Shown piece by piece: positions 1 through 8,646 of a stretch of 24,815 bases of DNA. Both the position numbers and the translations under genes were made by a program. Origin of the DNA: Spirochaetia bacterium UBA5550 (GTDB lineage Bacteria > Spirochaetota > UBA4802 > UBA5550); the NCBI GenBank assembly GCA_002425885.1, contig DINC01000185.1, positions 12,609-37,423 of the forward strand, written 5' to 3'. The notes under the pieces were generated by a model. The model worked only from the letters and a program-made list of their open reading frames with translations. It was not told where the DNA came from and made no database searches. Each line of letters starts with the position of its first letter. The stretch's first letter is position 1.

Positions 1-882
1 TGAGTGAAAATAATTATCAATATTTTTCAAAAGCTTTTCTGCATCCTGTTTGAAAAAAGCATTCCAGGCATATAAACCGCCGCCAGTTGATGTTTCCTTT
101 TTAACAATAAAAGTCAGATCATCAATAAAACCCTGCCTGTTTCCGGTTTTTGTGTAGAGATATAAGGCCCTTCCCCAGCGGGGGAAAAAGTACTCCGGCC
201 CTGCATTTACAGCTTTATCAAAATATACTGCCGCCTTATTTATATTACCACCCATGAATCCGGGGAGGATAGAATAATATGCTCCTTTCATAAAAACAGG
301 GTGTCCTCCCCACCATGCAGGATCTATCTCCAGCATGCGGTCCAGCACTTTCACTGAACGGAAGGGCCAGCGGATATTAAAAATTTTTGAGACAGGCCCG
401 AGACATTCAGACCAGTAATTGTTGACGCCGCAGTACCAGTTCAGCATGGGGAGCATATCCTCTTTTGTCAGGGCATTGACTGAATCCCATAATGAATTTC
501 CCTGATCTATTATTCTTTTAAATTCTGAGTTTGTATACATGGCACGCTCGGTCATCCGCAGCTGGCGGAGATAATGTTCTTTTTTACAGCCGGAATCTTC
601 GCAATAACCGAATGCCATCAGAAAGTGATATTCGCTGAGCTGCAGGAGCGCTTTACGGTTTGCTGGGTCACTAAGAAGAACCTGCTCATAGATGGCTATA
701 ACTCTCTCAAGTTTCTCTGCTGAGTCAGTATTTTTTTCAAGTTTTTCTGCATTTGAAATGAGCAGGGCGATGTTCTGTTGATCAGTCGGGGCAGGTATAT
801 TGCTCCATCCCTCTTCCCAGGACATGCAGCCGGAGAATGATAGTAGAAAAAATGTAAGAATAATGATAATTATTCTTCTCAT
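1..882 (-). CDS. TatT-like lipoprotein (TRAP transporter T-component family), 3' end cut by window edge
   Basis: The frame is open without a stop from 882 to base 1, giving 294 residues. It starts with MRR, a run of Ile/Leu/Phe and a relaxed lipobox (FSGC, Cys about residue 19), so it is probably an exported lipoprotein. The rest is helical and TPR-like. Features that fit the TRAP-associated TatT family are the segment MLPMLNWYCGVNNYW, a later EIDPAWWGGHPVFMKGAYYS stretch, and the GPEYFFPRWGRALY segment. In Treponema pallidum TatT is a periplasmic lipoprotein that partners the ligand-binding protein TatP. An in-frame ATG at 927 overlaps the stop of the upstream gene (TAATG) and could be the true, translationally coupled start. 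I prefer 882 because it gives a compact signal peptide. Neither start has a strong ribosome binding site. Family assignment is from motif memory; confidence is good but not certain. Confidence 0.75.
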   Translation of the reverse strand, partial: MRRIIIIILTFFLLSFSGCMSWEEGWSNIPAPTDQQNIALLISNAEKLEKNTDSAEKLERVIAIYEQVLLSDPANRKALLQLSEYHFLMAFGYCEDSGCKKEHYLRQLRMTERAMYTNSEFKRIIDQGNSLWDSVNALTKEDMLPMLNWYCGVNNYWSECLGPVSKIFNIRWPFRSVKVLDRMLEIDPAWWGGHPVFMKGAYYSILPGFMGGNINKAAVYFDKAVNAGPEYFFPRWGRALYLYTKTGNRQGFIDDLTFIVKKETSTGGGLYAWNAFFKQDAEKLLKNIDNYFHS

Positions 883-926
883 AATAAGTTCTATTGTAAG
901 AGTTACAGCTTTATCTTTAGTATCCA

Positions 927-1352
927 TTATTTCACACCCCATGACTTTCTGAATCCCGGGCCTGCATCAAACATGAAATCGCGGCAGGAAACAACTTTAC
1001 CGAATCTGATATTAAACATTGAAAAGCCGCTGTTATGCCATTTATCTCCGGTACGTGTTGTTGAATCAAATTCCCAGTAAACTGCTAAAGTATTTGTTCC
1101 TGTTAAATCAAATATGTTATCAACGCAGACATTCTTTATTTTGAATGTGAATTCAGGATAGTTCTCAAAAAAATTAATAAACCATTTTCTGATGGCAGCT
1201 TTACCTTCGTGGGTTCCGCTGGCAGGTACATCACCGGGATAAACAAGGTAAGCATCTTCTCTCCATGCTGATAAAAACTTATCGAGTTCGCGTCTGCTGA
1301 ACAGATCGAAACCCTTTCGCGCCTGTATTTTCGATATAATTGCTCCAATCAT
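927..1352 (-). CDS. SnoaL/NTF2-like domain protein
   Basis: This 141-residue protein is the usual size of a single-domain SnoaL-like or NTF2-like protein. It has an N-terminal helix with FLSAWREDAYLVYPGD, then SGTHEGKAAIRKWF, a FFENYPEFTFKI segment, and a C-terminal NSGFSMFNIRFGKVVSCRDF strand pair ending in a D-x-G turn. This is the typical cone-shaped alpha+beta barrel pattern. Proteins of this fold bind or isomerise small hydrophobic or polar ligands; no specific substrate can be read from the sequence. There is no signal peptide, so it is probably cytoplasmic. The start is well supported by GGAGG about 7 bases upstream. It is followed with a TAATG junction by the TatT-like lipoprotein, so the two are likely co-transcribed, although the functional link is unclear. 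Confidence 0.8.
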   Translation of the reverse strand: MIGAIISKIQARKGFDLFSRRELDKFLSAWREDAYLVYPGDVPASGTHEGKAAIRKWFINFFENYPEFTFKIKNVCVDNIFDLTGTNTLAVYWEFDSTTRTGDKWHNSGFSMFNIRFGKVVSCRDFMFDAGPGFRKSWGVK

Positions 1353-1510
1353 GAGAAGCCTCCTTATTATAGTTTTAATATGTTCCGTCTCTCCGGGAAA
1401 AATTAAAAAAAATTATTAATTTCTAAAAAATTTTTTTAAAACCCTGGAGTTGGTTCGTATAGATAGCAGAGTTTCAAGTGATAATTTTTTAAAACTGAAG
1501 GAGCTTACAT
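1353..1510. promoter_or_regulatory. Divergent intergenic region, A/T-rich
   Basis: This 158-bp gap separates the minus-strand SnoaL-like gene from the plus-strand efflux operon, so it should hold both promoters. It contains a very A/T-rich core (about 1400-1440) with A and T runs. On the plus strand GATAAT at 1480-1485 is a possible -10, but no convincing -35 lies at 16-18 bp. On the minus strand TATTAA (1375-1380) is the best -10 candidate, also without a good -35. I see no clear operator palindrome. The role is inferred from position, and the exact promoters are not resolved. Confidence 0.4.
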
Positions 1511-2146
1511 TTGAAAAGATTTTTCATAATAATGCTGTTATTTATTACGGGCTGCGCTGACGGAGTGGACCTTTCTGAGGTATACAGTGAGGGCTCAGCG
1601 GCTTTTAATGAAAAGAAATTTGATGAGGCAGAGAAACTTTTTACATCAGTCATTAAGCAGGATAAAGAGTTTCTCAACGCATACCTTATGCTGGCCAAAA
1701 TATATTATTATAATCGGGATTATAAGAAATCTATTGATTCTCTTGAAGAGATTATTGAACGCGATCCGGATCATTCTGCCGCGCTTTACTGGAAATCCAG
1801 ATCTCTTGTGATGAGTGATAATAACTGTATAGATGAACCTGTCTCTCTTCTGAAGAAGGTTATTGAAACCGACAGCAGTCATACCCCGGCCAGGCTTCTG
1901 CTTGCTCTTTTATATGAGAAGAAAGGTGCGTATAAAGAAGCGCTTCATGAGTATGCTGTAATCCTTAATGAAGAGGAGAACATTGTTAACGCACGGGGGA
2001 ACCTCGCAATACTTTATTCAAGGCTGGGATTATCCGGGAGGGCAAAGAGTGAAATTGAAAAAGCCTGTAAAATCGCGGAGATTTCAGGATGCGGTTCTGA
2101 ACAATTAAAACATATCAGGAGTGAAATTGACCAATGCAAAAAATAA
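1511..2146 (+). CDS. TPR-repeat lipoprotein, first gene of the efflux operon
   Basis: The protein has 211 residues and starts with TTG, preceded by AAGGAG at a good distance. Its N-terminus is a short lipoprotein signal (MKRFFIIMLLFITGC) with a canonical lipobox ITGC, Cys15. From about residue 22 to 190 there are four to five tetratricopeptide-like helical pairs. Examples are SAAFNEKKFDEAEKLF, AKIYYYNRDYKKSIDSLEEI, ALLYEKKGAYKEALHEYAVI and AILYSRLGLSGRAKSEIEKA. TPR proteins are protein-protein interaction scaffolds, so a membrane-anchored TPR protein here may help assemble the envelope complex encoded downstream; that role is inference. The next gene starts 13 bases before this one stops, so the two are translationally linked. 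No enzyme motif is visible. Confidence 0.85.
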   Translation: MKRFFIIMLLFITGCADGVDLSEVYSEGSAAFNEKKFDEAEKLFTSVIKQDKEFLNAYLMLAKIYYYNRDYKKSIDSLEEIIERDPDHSAALYWKSRSLVMSDNNCIDEPVSLLKKVIETDSSHTPARLLLALLYEKKGAYKEALHEYAVILNEEENIVNARGNLAILYSRLGLSGRAKSEIEKACKIAEISGCGSEQLKHIRSEIDQCKK

Positions 2147-2646
2147 CAGCCGTTGTACTGACAATGATTTTTTTAATCACCGGATGTGCTGATTTTGATG
2201 CCTGCATAAAAAAAGAACCGTTATCGCATGGTATTTCAAAAGTTCTTATAGGGAATTTTGAGTACAGAAATATAAGTTATGAACCATATATTGTTCCCTC
2301 GTTCAAAGAAGCTCTCGGTTTTGAATTTTTTAAAAAAGGGATTATTGCCGGATTCGTCGGCCAGCAGGACGAAGTCCCTGATAACGATAATCAGCAGATT
2401 GCGGCACTTATGAAAAAAATGTCCGGTGATATACTTATCAAAGGGGTGATTTCTCAAAGGGAGTCCGGGTTTTTGACAGACAGGGAGATCAGTTCGTACG
2501 TTTCATTTGTTATCTATAATAAACAGGGGAGTGTCATCGGACAGGGTTTATACAAAGATAATAAATCTGCCGGAGATGATTCTTTTCAGAAATACGCTGC
2601 GGCAAAAATTTCATCAGTAATAATCAATAAGCTGAATAAACAGTAA
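2134..2646 (+). CDS. Small lipoprotein of unknown function
   Basis: The 170-residue product begins with a clear lipoprotein signal, ending ITGC with Cys18. The mature part reads as alternating strands and helices: SKVLIGNFEYRNISYEPYI near the start, an amphipathic helix SFKEALGFEFF, a helix AALMKKMSGDILIKG, a strand pair YVSFVIYNKQGSVIGQGLY, and a final helix AAKISSVIINKLNK. This strand-helix order resembles the CsgG/LpoB/TolB-N type of periplasmic lipoprotein, but the similarity is weak and I do not assign a family. Its coding region overlaps the TPR lipoprotein gene by 13 bases, and an AGGAG lies about 12 bases before the ATG. Lying between the TPR lipoprotein and the TolC-like gene, it is probably part of the same envelope apparatus. 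Confidence 0.8.
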   Translation: MQKITAVVLTMIFLITGCADFDACIKKEPLSHGISKVLIGNFEYRNISYEPYIVPSFKEALGFEFFKKGIIAGFVGQQDEVPDNDNQQIAALMKKMSGDILIKGVISQRESGFLTDREISSYVSFVIYNKQGSVIGQGLYKDNKSAGDDSFQKYAAAKISSVIINKLNKQ

Positions 2647-2706
2647 GAGTGTATAGAATGAATTCAGTCTGTTATATTGATGAAAGAACTTTCCTGGAAA
2701 GATAAG

Positions 2707-4140
2707 ATGAAAGCCCGGTATTATGTAATAGTTATATTTAATCTGACGATGCTCTTCGCTCAGCAGGCTTTCTCCAGCGGGAGAGAGTGTGAATGTCAGG
2801 TGTCAGAACTCTCTCTCGATTTTTTTTCAGCATCCGCCATGGGTGTAGCCAACAGTTTTGAACTTCAGGAGATAAGGGCACGGGGGGCTTTATATGATTT
2901 TTCAGTTTATGAAAAACTGCGCGAATTTTTTCCATCTCTTACATTTTCATATCTTCAGACTGAGGATGTTCGAAGAAGAGAGAATGATGACCGGCAGACG
3001 AGATTAACTGTTGAAACAGAGATCCCGGTTTATAATGGAGGAAGAAGAGAGCTGAATTATGATATTGCAAAACTGAACGCGTTACTTGCGAGGAACGATT
3101 ACAGAATTTCTATGAACCGTCTGATCGCTCAGATCAGGGGGGAATACCTCGAACTCCTTAAGCTGCGTGAGATAATCGAAATACATAAAAAAACTCTGGA
3201 GCATGGAGAGATGCAGCTCACTTTCGTGAGGAAAGAATTTGAGTTGGGTGATGCGACCAGGCTTGCAGTGATGGAAATTGAAGCAAAAATTCGGGAGATA
3301 GAGCTTAGTCTTAAAAACGCTTCCGATGAATATCAGGATGCGTTGAAAAAATTTAAGCTTACATTGAAAATACACTGGCGTACGCCGGTTGTAATAAAAG
3401 GTGATATTGAGAAAGACTTCATGATAATTCCAGTATCAGGCCTTGATGATGAGGAACTGATAAGCGTTGCTATAAGAATGAGGAAGGAGATTGAAAGCAG
3501 TGAAGCGGAATATGAAATAAGCCTCAGAAATAATAACATAAATGAGAGATATTTCATACCAAACATCTCTATGGGGTTTAATTATAATCTCACAGGGGAG
3601 GATTTTCCGCCAAGGGAGAAAGGGTGGGGGGTAAATTTTAAGATTTCATCGCAGCTTTACGGAAATTCCTTTTCGGGAGGTTCAGGTTATAATGAAAGCG
3701 GTAACGGCAACGGCAGAGGTGTTTCCAGGAATGCCTCTATTACTGTGCTGGATAATATGCCGTATAAACGGAGTCTTGTAGAGAGCAGGATTGAGATGGC
3801 ACGATGCAGAGATGAAAGGCTTACGGCAAAAGAGACTATCTCCATTGAAGTAGCAGCATCCTGCTCTTCGCTGAGAAATTCCTGGGATATGATTGAGATT
3901 GCCGGCAGGCGCCTTGAACTTTATGATTCTCAGCTTGAGATCGAGAGGTTAAAGGCGAATATGGGTGAAGCAAGAAGATTTGATCTGGTTGAGAAGGAGA
4001 TAGAGAGAGGTGAAGCTGCGGTAGCCCTGCTTAATTCAAGAATCAGATATCTTTTAGCAGCATCATCTCTGGAACTTGCTGTGGGAATGGATTCTGATTT
4101 TCTGAAAAAATATCTGATGAATAAAAACGAGGAGAAATGA
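2707..4140 (+). CDS. TolC-family outer-membrane efflux channel
   Basis: The product (477 residues from this start) has a signal peptide ending near FAQQAFSSG, then two repeats of long helices with short beta segments, the OEP/TolC pattern. Diagnostic stretches are FPSLTFSYLQTED followed by TVETEIPVYNGG, the helical LIAQIRGEYLELLKLREII, and FELGDATRLAVMEIEAKI. The second repeat has FIPNISMGFNYNLTGE, then MPYKRSLVESRI and ANMGEARRFDLVEKEIE. TolC proteins form trimeric outer-membrane barrels with a periplasmic tunnel that docks the adaptor. An unusual Gly/Ser/Asn-rich stretch (bases about 3673-3726) sits where the second extracellular loop should be. I chose ATG 2707 because a GGAAAG precedes it and the signal peptide is then compact; TTG 2677 or ATG 2680 would add up to ten residues and lack a binding site. 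The stop overlaps the adaptor start (ATGA). Confidence 0.9.
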   Translation: MKARYYVIVIFNLTMLFAQQAFSSGRECECQVSELSLDFFSASAMGVANSFELQEIRARGALYDFSVYEKLREFFPSLTFSYLQTEDVRRRENDDRQTRLTVETEIPVYNGGRRELNYDIAKLNALLARNDYRISMNRLIAQIRGEYLELLKLREIIEIHKKTLEHGEMQLTFVRKEFELGDATRLAVMEIEAKIREIELSLKNASDEYQDALKKFKLTLKIHWRTPVVIKGDIEKDFMIIPVSGLDDEELISVAIRMRKEIESSEAEYEISLRNNNINERYFIPNISMGFNYNLTGEDFPPREKGWGVNFKISSQLYGNSFSGGSGYNESGNGNGRGVSRNASITVLDNMPYKRSLVESRIEMARCRDERLTAKETISIEVAASCSSLRNSWDMIEIAGRRLELYDSQLEIERLKANMGEARRFDLVEKEIERGEAAVALLNSRIRYLLAASSLELAVGMDSDFLKKYLMNKNEEK

Positions 4141-5543
4141 TGAAAAGATTTCTCATTAAAATAAACCGGCGTATACCCGGGAAAAAGCTGTTAGTTGTCA
4201 TTCTGCTGATGATTGTTGCAGCAGGCATAGCAGCAGACCTATTAATAAAGCCTCTTTTTTTGAAAAGGGACAAACCGGCAGCGCCTGGTAAGTCCGGCTC
4301 GATGAATATAATTACGGGAATTGTGGAGAGCAGGGAGATTAGTGAGACCATAGAAACTCCGGGTGAAATTGTTTTTAAGGAGAAAGTTAACATCTCTTCA
4401 AGGGTAAATGGCAGGCTTGCCAGGGTGTATTCAAGGGAGGGGCAGATTATTAAAAAGGGTGAATTAATCGCGGAGATTGAAAGGCTTCCTCTTGAAATTA
4501 CTCTGAAACAGCAGAAGTCGGAACTTGATATCGCAAAAAAAGGGTTTGAACTTGCAGAGGCCAGATATTGTGACGCGTTGAAAGGCGTTGAAATTAAACT
4601 GAAATCTATAATGAAAGCTAAGACTGAACTGTATGACAAAAAAGTATCCTATGAAAATATGAATCTTATCCTGAAAAACAAAACGGAACTTTTTAATGCC
4701 GGAGGTATAAGTCAGACGGAACTGGAGGGGATTAAAACACAACACACTACTCTGAATGCAAAGTATGAGCTTGCAAAAGCCGATTACGAGATTCAGCAGG
4801 TGGGTTACAGAGAGCATGATATTGCAGCAGAGGGGCTTAAAGTACCTGCTTCGGAGAGAGAGAAACTGGAGCTTTTTAAACGTATTAATACCAAGATAGA
4901 AAGAGCTGAGGTAGAAGCAGCAAGGTCAAGAGTGCGGCAGGCTGAAAGCGGTCTTTTGTCAACTGAACTTCTCATCCGCGAGAGTTATCTGAGGTCGCCG
5001 ATAAGCGGTGTTATCGCGGTGAGAAATATGGAGGCTGGAGAGATGGTCCGGGAGGATTCGGTCATCGCAACAGTAATTGATATAAGCAGGGTTTTTATTT
5101 CAATGAATCTTAATGAAAAAGATGTGCACAGGATCAGGAAGGGACAGAATGTAAGATTCAGTGCTGATGCTTTAAGCGGGAAGATGTTTGATGGGGTTGT
5201 CGAAACCATAACTCCCCTGCTGGACACAAAGAGCAGAACAATTGAAGTAAGAGCTGCTGTCAGTAATCCCGTAAGGAATCTGCTGCCGGGGATGTTCTCG
5301 AGAGCAGTTATTAATACAGGCAATATGGTAAAGGGTATATTGATACCTAAAACGTCTGTTATGCGAAGAGAGGATGGCAGGGAAGAGGTTTTTGTTGTAA
5401 AAAACGGAATTCTTATCGCTCAGAACATTTCTACAGGATCAGAGACGGGAGAGGAAATTCTTGTAACAGAGGGTCTGGCTGAAGGTGATCGAATAGTCAT
5501 AAAAGGGGTTAACCTGGCCTACCAGGGAATGAAGCTGCAGTGA
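4137..5543 (+). CDS. RND efflux periplasmic adaptor (membrane fusion protein, HlyD/AcrA type)
   Basis: The 468-residue protein has one N-terminal membrane anchor (about residues 17-38), with no lipobox. The first lipoyl half follows (about 74-116, VNGRLARVYSREGQIIKKGE). A long charged coiled-coil hairpin spans about 117-283, and the second lipoyl half contains LRSPISGVIAVRNMEAGEMV. A beta-barrel (about 313-395, with LPGMFSRAVI) and a membrane-proximal domain (about 396-465, ending LVTEGLAEGDRIVIKGV) complete the canonical adaptor order. The coiled coil is long, about 165 residues including the turn. Adaptors bridge an inner-membrane RND pump to a TolC channel. Two adjacent ATGs at 4137 and 4140 follow GAGGAGAA; the first overlaps the upstream stop. 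The stop overlaps the next gene's GTG start, so the channel, adaptor and pump genes are translationally coupled. Confidence 0.95.
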   Translation: MMKRFLIKINRRIPGKKLLVVILLMIVAAGIAADLLIKPLFLKRDKPAAPGKSGSMNIITGIVESREISETIETPGEIVFKEKVNISSRVNGRLARVYSREGQIIKKGELIAEIERLPLEITLKQQKSELDIAKKGFELAEARYCDALKGVEIKLKSIMKAKTELYDKKVSYENMNLILKNKTELFNAGGISQTELEGIKTQHTTLNAKYELAKADYEIQQVGYREHDIAAEGLKVPASEREKLELFKRINTKIERAEVEAARSRVRQAESGLLSTELLIRESYLRSPISGVIAVRNMEAGEMVREDSVIATVIDISRVFISMNLNEKDVHRIRKGQNVRFSADALSGKMFDGVVETITPLLDTKSRTIEVRAAVSNPVRNLLPGMFSRAVINTGNMVKGILIPKTSVMRREDGREEVFVVKNGILIAQNISTGSETGEEILVTEGLAEGDRIVIKGVNLAYQGMKLQ

Positions 5544-8500
5544 AGGAACTTGTTGAGACTTTTATCAGGAGGAAGATCACTACTTTAATGGTCTTTGCCG
5601 CACTCTGCACTGTGGGAGTAATCTCGGGGTCACGACTGCCGGTTGAACTTATTCCGGATATTGAGCTTCCAAAATTGACGATTATAACTCCTTTCGAAAA
5701 CGCCTCTCCATCAGAAGTTGAAAAGCTCATTACCGTGAGGATTGAGGAGTCAGTAACAGCCGTAAGCGGTGTTTCTGAAGTTACTTCAGAATCGATCGAG
5801 GGTGTGAGTATAGTAAAGGTAAACTTTAAATGGGGTACTGATATGGATATGGCCCTGATTGAAGCAAAAGAGAAGGTAGATCTGATCAGAGGTGAACTGC
5901 CCGATGACTCAGGAAAGTCTGTTGTCGTAAAATATGACCCCTCAGCGGAACCAGTAATGATCTATTCTATTACGTTGGAAGGGAGCGACAATAAAGATAC
6001 AAGGCGGCGCGTGGAAAAAGAGATTGTTCCATTTATAGAACGAATCAATGGGGTATCACTTGTTGACCTTGCAGGGGGAGATAAAAGAGAAATCCGGATT
6101 GATGTGGACAACGCTCTGCTTTATTCACACACTCTTTCCCTTCAGGAAATATCCGGAAGGATTAAATCGGCAAATTACGGGTACCCCGCAGGGACAATTG
6201 TCAAGGGTGATAAAGAATATCAGGTCAGGACATCCGGGGAGTTTCTGAACATTTCTGATATACATTCCGTCACTGTGGGATATAGTGATAAAGGGATACC
6301 CGTTTACCTTTCAGACATAGCAGCAGTTCATGATTCGTACAAGGATAAAAAAAGCATCATAAGATTCAACGGCAGGGAGGGTGTAGCTCTTCTTATAAGA
6401 AAAGAACCCGGGAAAAATACAATAAAAGTATGCGAAAATATAAAAGAAGTTATTAAAGACCTTTCATCTAAATGCGGGAATAATTTTGTAATAAAATGTA
6501 TTTATGACCAGTCACGATTTGTAGAGAACGCTATCAACAATGTTATATCAGCAGCTATTATGGGCGGTGTAATATCATTTTTTGTGCTTTTCTTTTTTTT
6601 GAAATCGATTGGACCCCCCATGATTATTGCTACAGCTCTCCCGATCTCCATGTGCGGAACTTTTATTCTTATGGAATTATCCGGTATCAGTATAAATTCT
6701 ATGTCCCTTGGCGGGCTCGCAATCGGAACCGGCATGACTGTTGATGCAGGGATAGTTGTCCTTGAATCGATATCAGTTACTAAAAGTGAGTATCCGATGC
6801 TCACTCCTTATGAAGCAGCTGTCAAGGGTACTCTTGCTGTTGCAGGCCCTGTCATAGCAAGCGTTTTGACAACAGTTGTGGTTTTTCTGCCGGTTGTATT
6901 TCTGGACGGGCTTGCAGGTTCAATATTCAGGGATCTTGCTCTTGCAGTTTCATTTTCAATTATAATATCCCTCATCAGTTCTCTGACACTGGTGCCGATG
7001 CTGACTACTGTAAATATAAATTTTAGCAATACAGGAATACTAAAAGAAAAACCAAACGGGGTGTATCAGGTATTATCCGGATATTCTGATCGCACCATCA
7101 ATAAAGCGGTGCGTGTATATGAAAGAACAGTCAGGTTGGCGCTTAAAAAAAAGACGATAGTCATATCGGGCGGACTTATATCTATCGCGGCAGGGGTAGT
7201 TCTTTTTATGCTCATCGAAAGAGAGGTTCTGCCTTCTGTGGACCCCGGAGAATTCTTTATTGAAGTTGAGATGCCAGGAGGGACTCCTCTTGATCAGACA
7301 TCCCGGTTCTGCGGAATGATTGAAGAGAAACTTTTCGCCTTGCCAGGTGTAGAGAATGTTTTCACAAAATCAGGATGCGATCCTGATGATAGTATATCGG
7401 AGAGAATTTCCGGAAGAGGGTCAGATTACGGAATAATAAGAGTATTTATGAAAAGAGATTCCGGCATACCGATCAGTGAAGTGATAGATCGTTTAAAACG
7501 GGATGTTAAATGTGCTGCCGGTATATCGCTTTCATATAAAATAAAAGAGGATGTAATGGGGAACCTGTTCTCTTCAGATTTCTCATCAGTAAGTATTGAA
7601 TTTTACGGTAATGATATCAGGGAGCTAAAAGACAGAGGAAGAGAAGTCAGCAGTGTGCTTTCGGAATTAAAGGGGATCAGCCGGATATCATCCGTTCTTG
7701 ACAGAGAATCACCGGAGCTTCTTGTGGAGATGGACAGGGAGAGGCTTTCTTTAATCGGTTTTGATGTTGAAAGTATTTCCTATGCTGTTGCCCTGGCGGT
7801 TCGAGGAGAGGTTGCCACCAGATTCAGAGAGCATGATGATGAAGTTGACATAAAACTGAGACTCGCTGCTGCTGACAGAAGCAGCTCGGAATCGATAAGC
7901 AATATTATAATAAAATCAGCAAACGGTGATGCAATTTCTCTTTCGGCCGTAGCTTCCATAAAAGAAGCAGCAGGAAGTGTAAAGATTACAAGAAGAGAAC
8001 AGAGCAGAATAAATATTGTCAAAGCTGAACTCCTTCATGGATATACAGATGTGAAAAACAGCATAATTGCAAAGCTGTCTGAAACTCTGAGAAGCAGGGG
8101 CGTGGAGTACAAAATAGCTGACGGAAGCGCCGAAATCAGCAGCGCTATTAAATCTATCGGCTTTGCAATGATCCTTGCTCTCCTTTTTATTTATATGCTT
8201 CTTGCAGGACAGTTCCAGTCGTTGCGAAATCCCCTGATTATAATGCTCAGCATACCTGTAACTCTCCTTGGTATATCTGCCGCTCTCCTTATAAGCGGAC
8301 AGACTTTAAATATCAATTCAGGGATAGGAATTATTATGCTCTGCGGAACTGTTGTTAACAACGGCATAGTTCTATTCAGTTTTATTGATAATGAAATGAA
8401 ATCAGGATCTGATATTGAATCAGCAGTTATTGAAGCCGGTAAAAAGAGACTCCAGCCGATACTGATTACTTCTCTTACAACTGTCCTTGCTGTTGTGCCG

Positions 8501-8644
8501 ATAGCTCTCGGGTTCGGAGAGGGCGCGGAGATTCAGAAACCTCTTGCAGTAACAATTATCGGAGGGCAGGCTCTCTCTACAGTTCTTACTCTGATAGTTA
8601 TACCTGTAATCTATGCCGCATTAGAACAGAGGAAGCAGGGTTAA
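5540..8644 (+). CDS. RND efflux permease, subunit 1 (keeps one proton-relay Asp)
   Basis: At 1034 residues this is a full-length hydrophobe/amphiphile-type RND permease. It has two halves, each a transmembrane segment, a large periplasmic porter loop, and a block of five membrane helices. The start is marked by LPVELIPDIELPKLTI and ENASPSEVEKLITVRIEE; the second half by EREVLPSVDPGEFFIEVEMP. In transmembrane 4 the relay segment reads GMTVDAGIVVLE. This keeps the equivalent of AcrB Asp407 (Asp402 here) but has Ala at the Asp408 site. In transmembrane 10, VVNNGIVLF has Asn940 at the site of AcrB Lys940; the Arg and Thr of transmembrane 11 (KRLQPILIT) are kept. It should be proton-driven. It starts with GTG at a GTGA overlap with the adaptor stop. 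The following permease gene begins two bases after the stop. Confidence 0.95.
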   Translation: MKELVETFIRRKITTLMVFAALCTVGVISGSRLPVELIPDIELPKLTIITPFENASPSEVEKLITVRIEESVTAVSGVSEVTSESIEGVSIVKVNFKWGTDMDMALIEAKEKVDLIRGELPDDSGKSVVVKYDPSAEPVMIYSITLEGSDNKDTRRRVEKEIVPFIERINGVSLVDLAGGDKREIRIDVDNALLYSHTLSLQEISGRIKSANYGYPAGTIVKGDKEYQVRTSGEFLNISDIHSVTVGYSDKGIPVYLSDIAAVHDSYKDKKSIIRFNGREGVALLIRKEPGKNTIKVCENIKEVIKDLSSKCGNNFVIKCIYDQSRFVENAINNVISAAIMGGVISFFVLFFFLKSIGPPMIIATALPISMCGTFILMELSGISINSMSLGGLAIGTGMTVDAGIVVLESISVTKSEYPMLTPYEAAVKGTLAVAGPVIASVLTTVVVFLPVVFLDGLAGSIFRDLALAVSFSIIISLISSLTLVPMLTTVNINFSNTGILKEKPNGVYQVLSGYSDRTINKAVRVYERTVRLALKKKTIVISGGLISIAAGVVLFMLIEREVLPSVDPGEFFIEVEMPGGTPLDQTSRFCGMIEEKLFALPGVENVFTKSGCDPDDSISERISGRGSDYGIIRVFMKRDSGIPISEVIDRLKRDVKCAAGISLSYKIKEDVMGNLFSSDFSSVSIEFYGNDIRELKDRGREVSSVLSELKGISRISSVLDRESPELLVEMDRERLSLIGFDVESISYAVALAVRGEVATRFREHDDEVDIKLRLAAADRSSSESISNIIIKSANGDAISLSAVASIKEAAGSVKITRREQSRINIVKAELLHGYTDVKNSIIAKLSETLRSRGVEYKIADGSAEISSAIKSIGFAMILALLFIYMLLAGQFQSLRNPLIIMLSIPVTLLGISAALLISGQTLNINSGIGIIMLCGTVVNNGIVLFSFIDNEMKSGSDIESAVIEAGKKRLQPILITSLTTVLAVVPIALGFGEGAEIQKPLAVTIIGGQALSTVLTLIVIPVIYAALEQRKQG

Positions 8645-8646
8645 TC

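Noticed and set aside
1366..1371. TATAAT on the minus strand as -10 of the SnoaL-like gene
   Set aside because: It is too close to the ribosome binding site; the transcript would begin within the GGAGG.
4043..4639. 198-codon minus-strand frame across the channel/adaptor junction
   Set aside because: Shadow of two real coding regions; Ser/Phe/Ile-rich with no domain.
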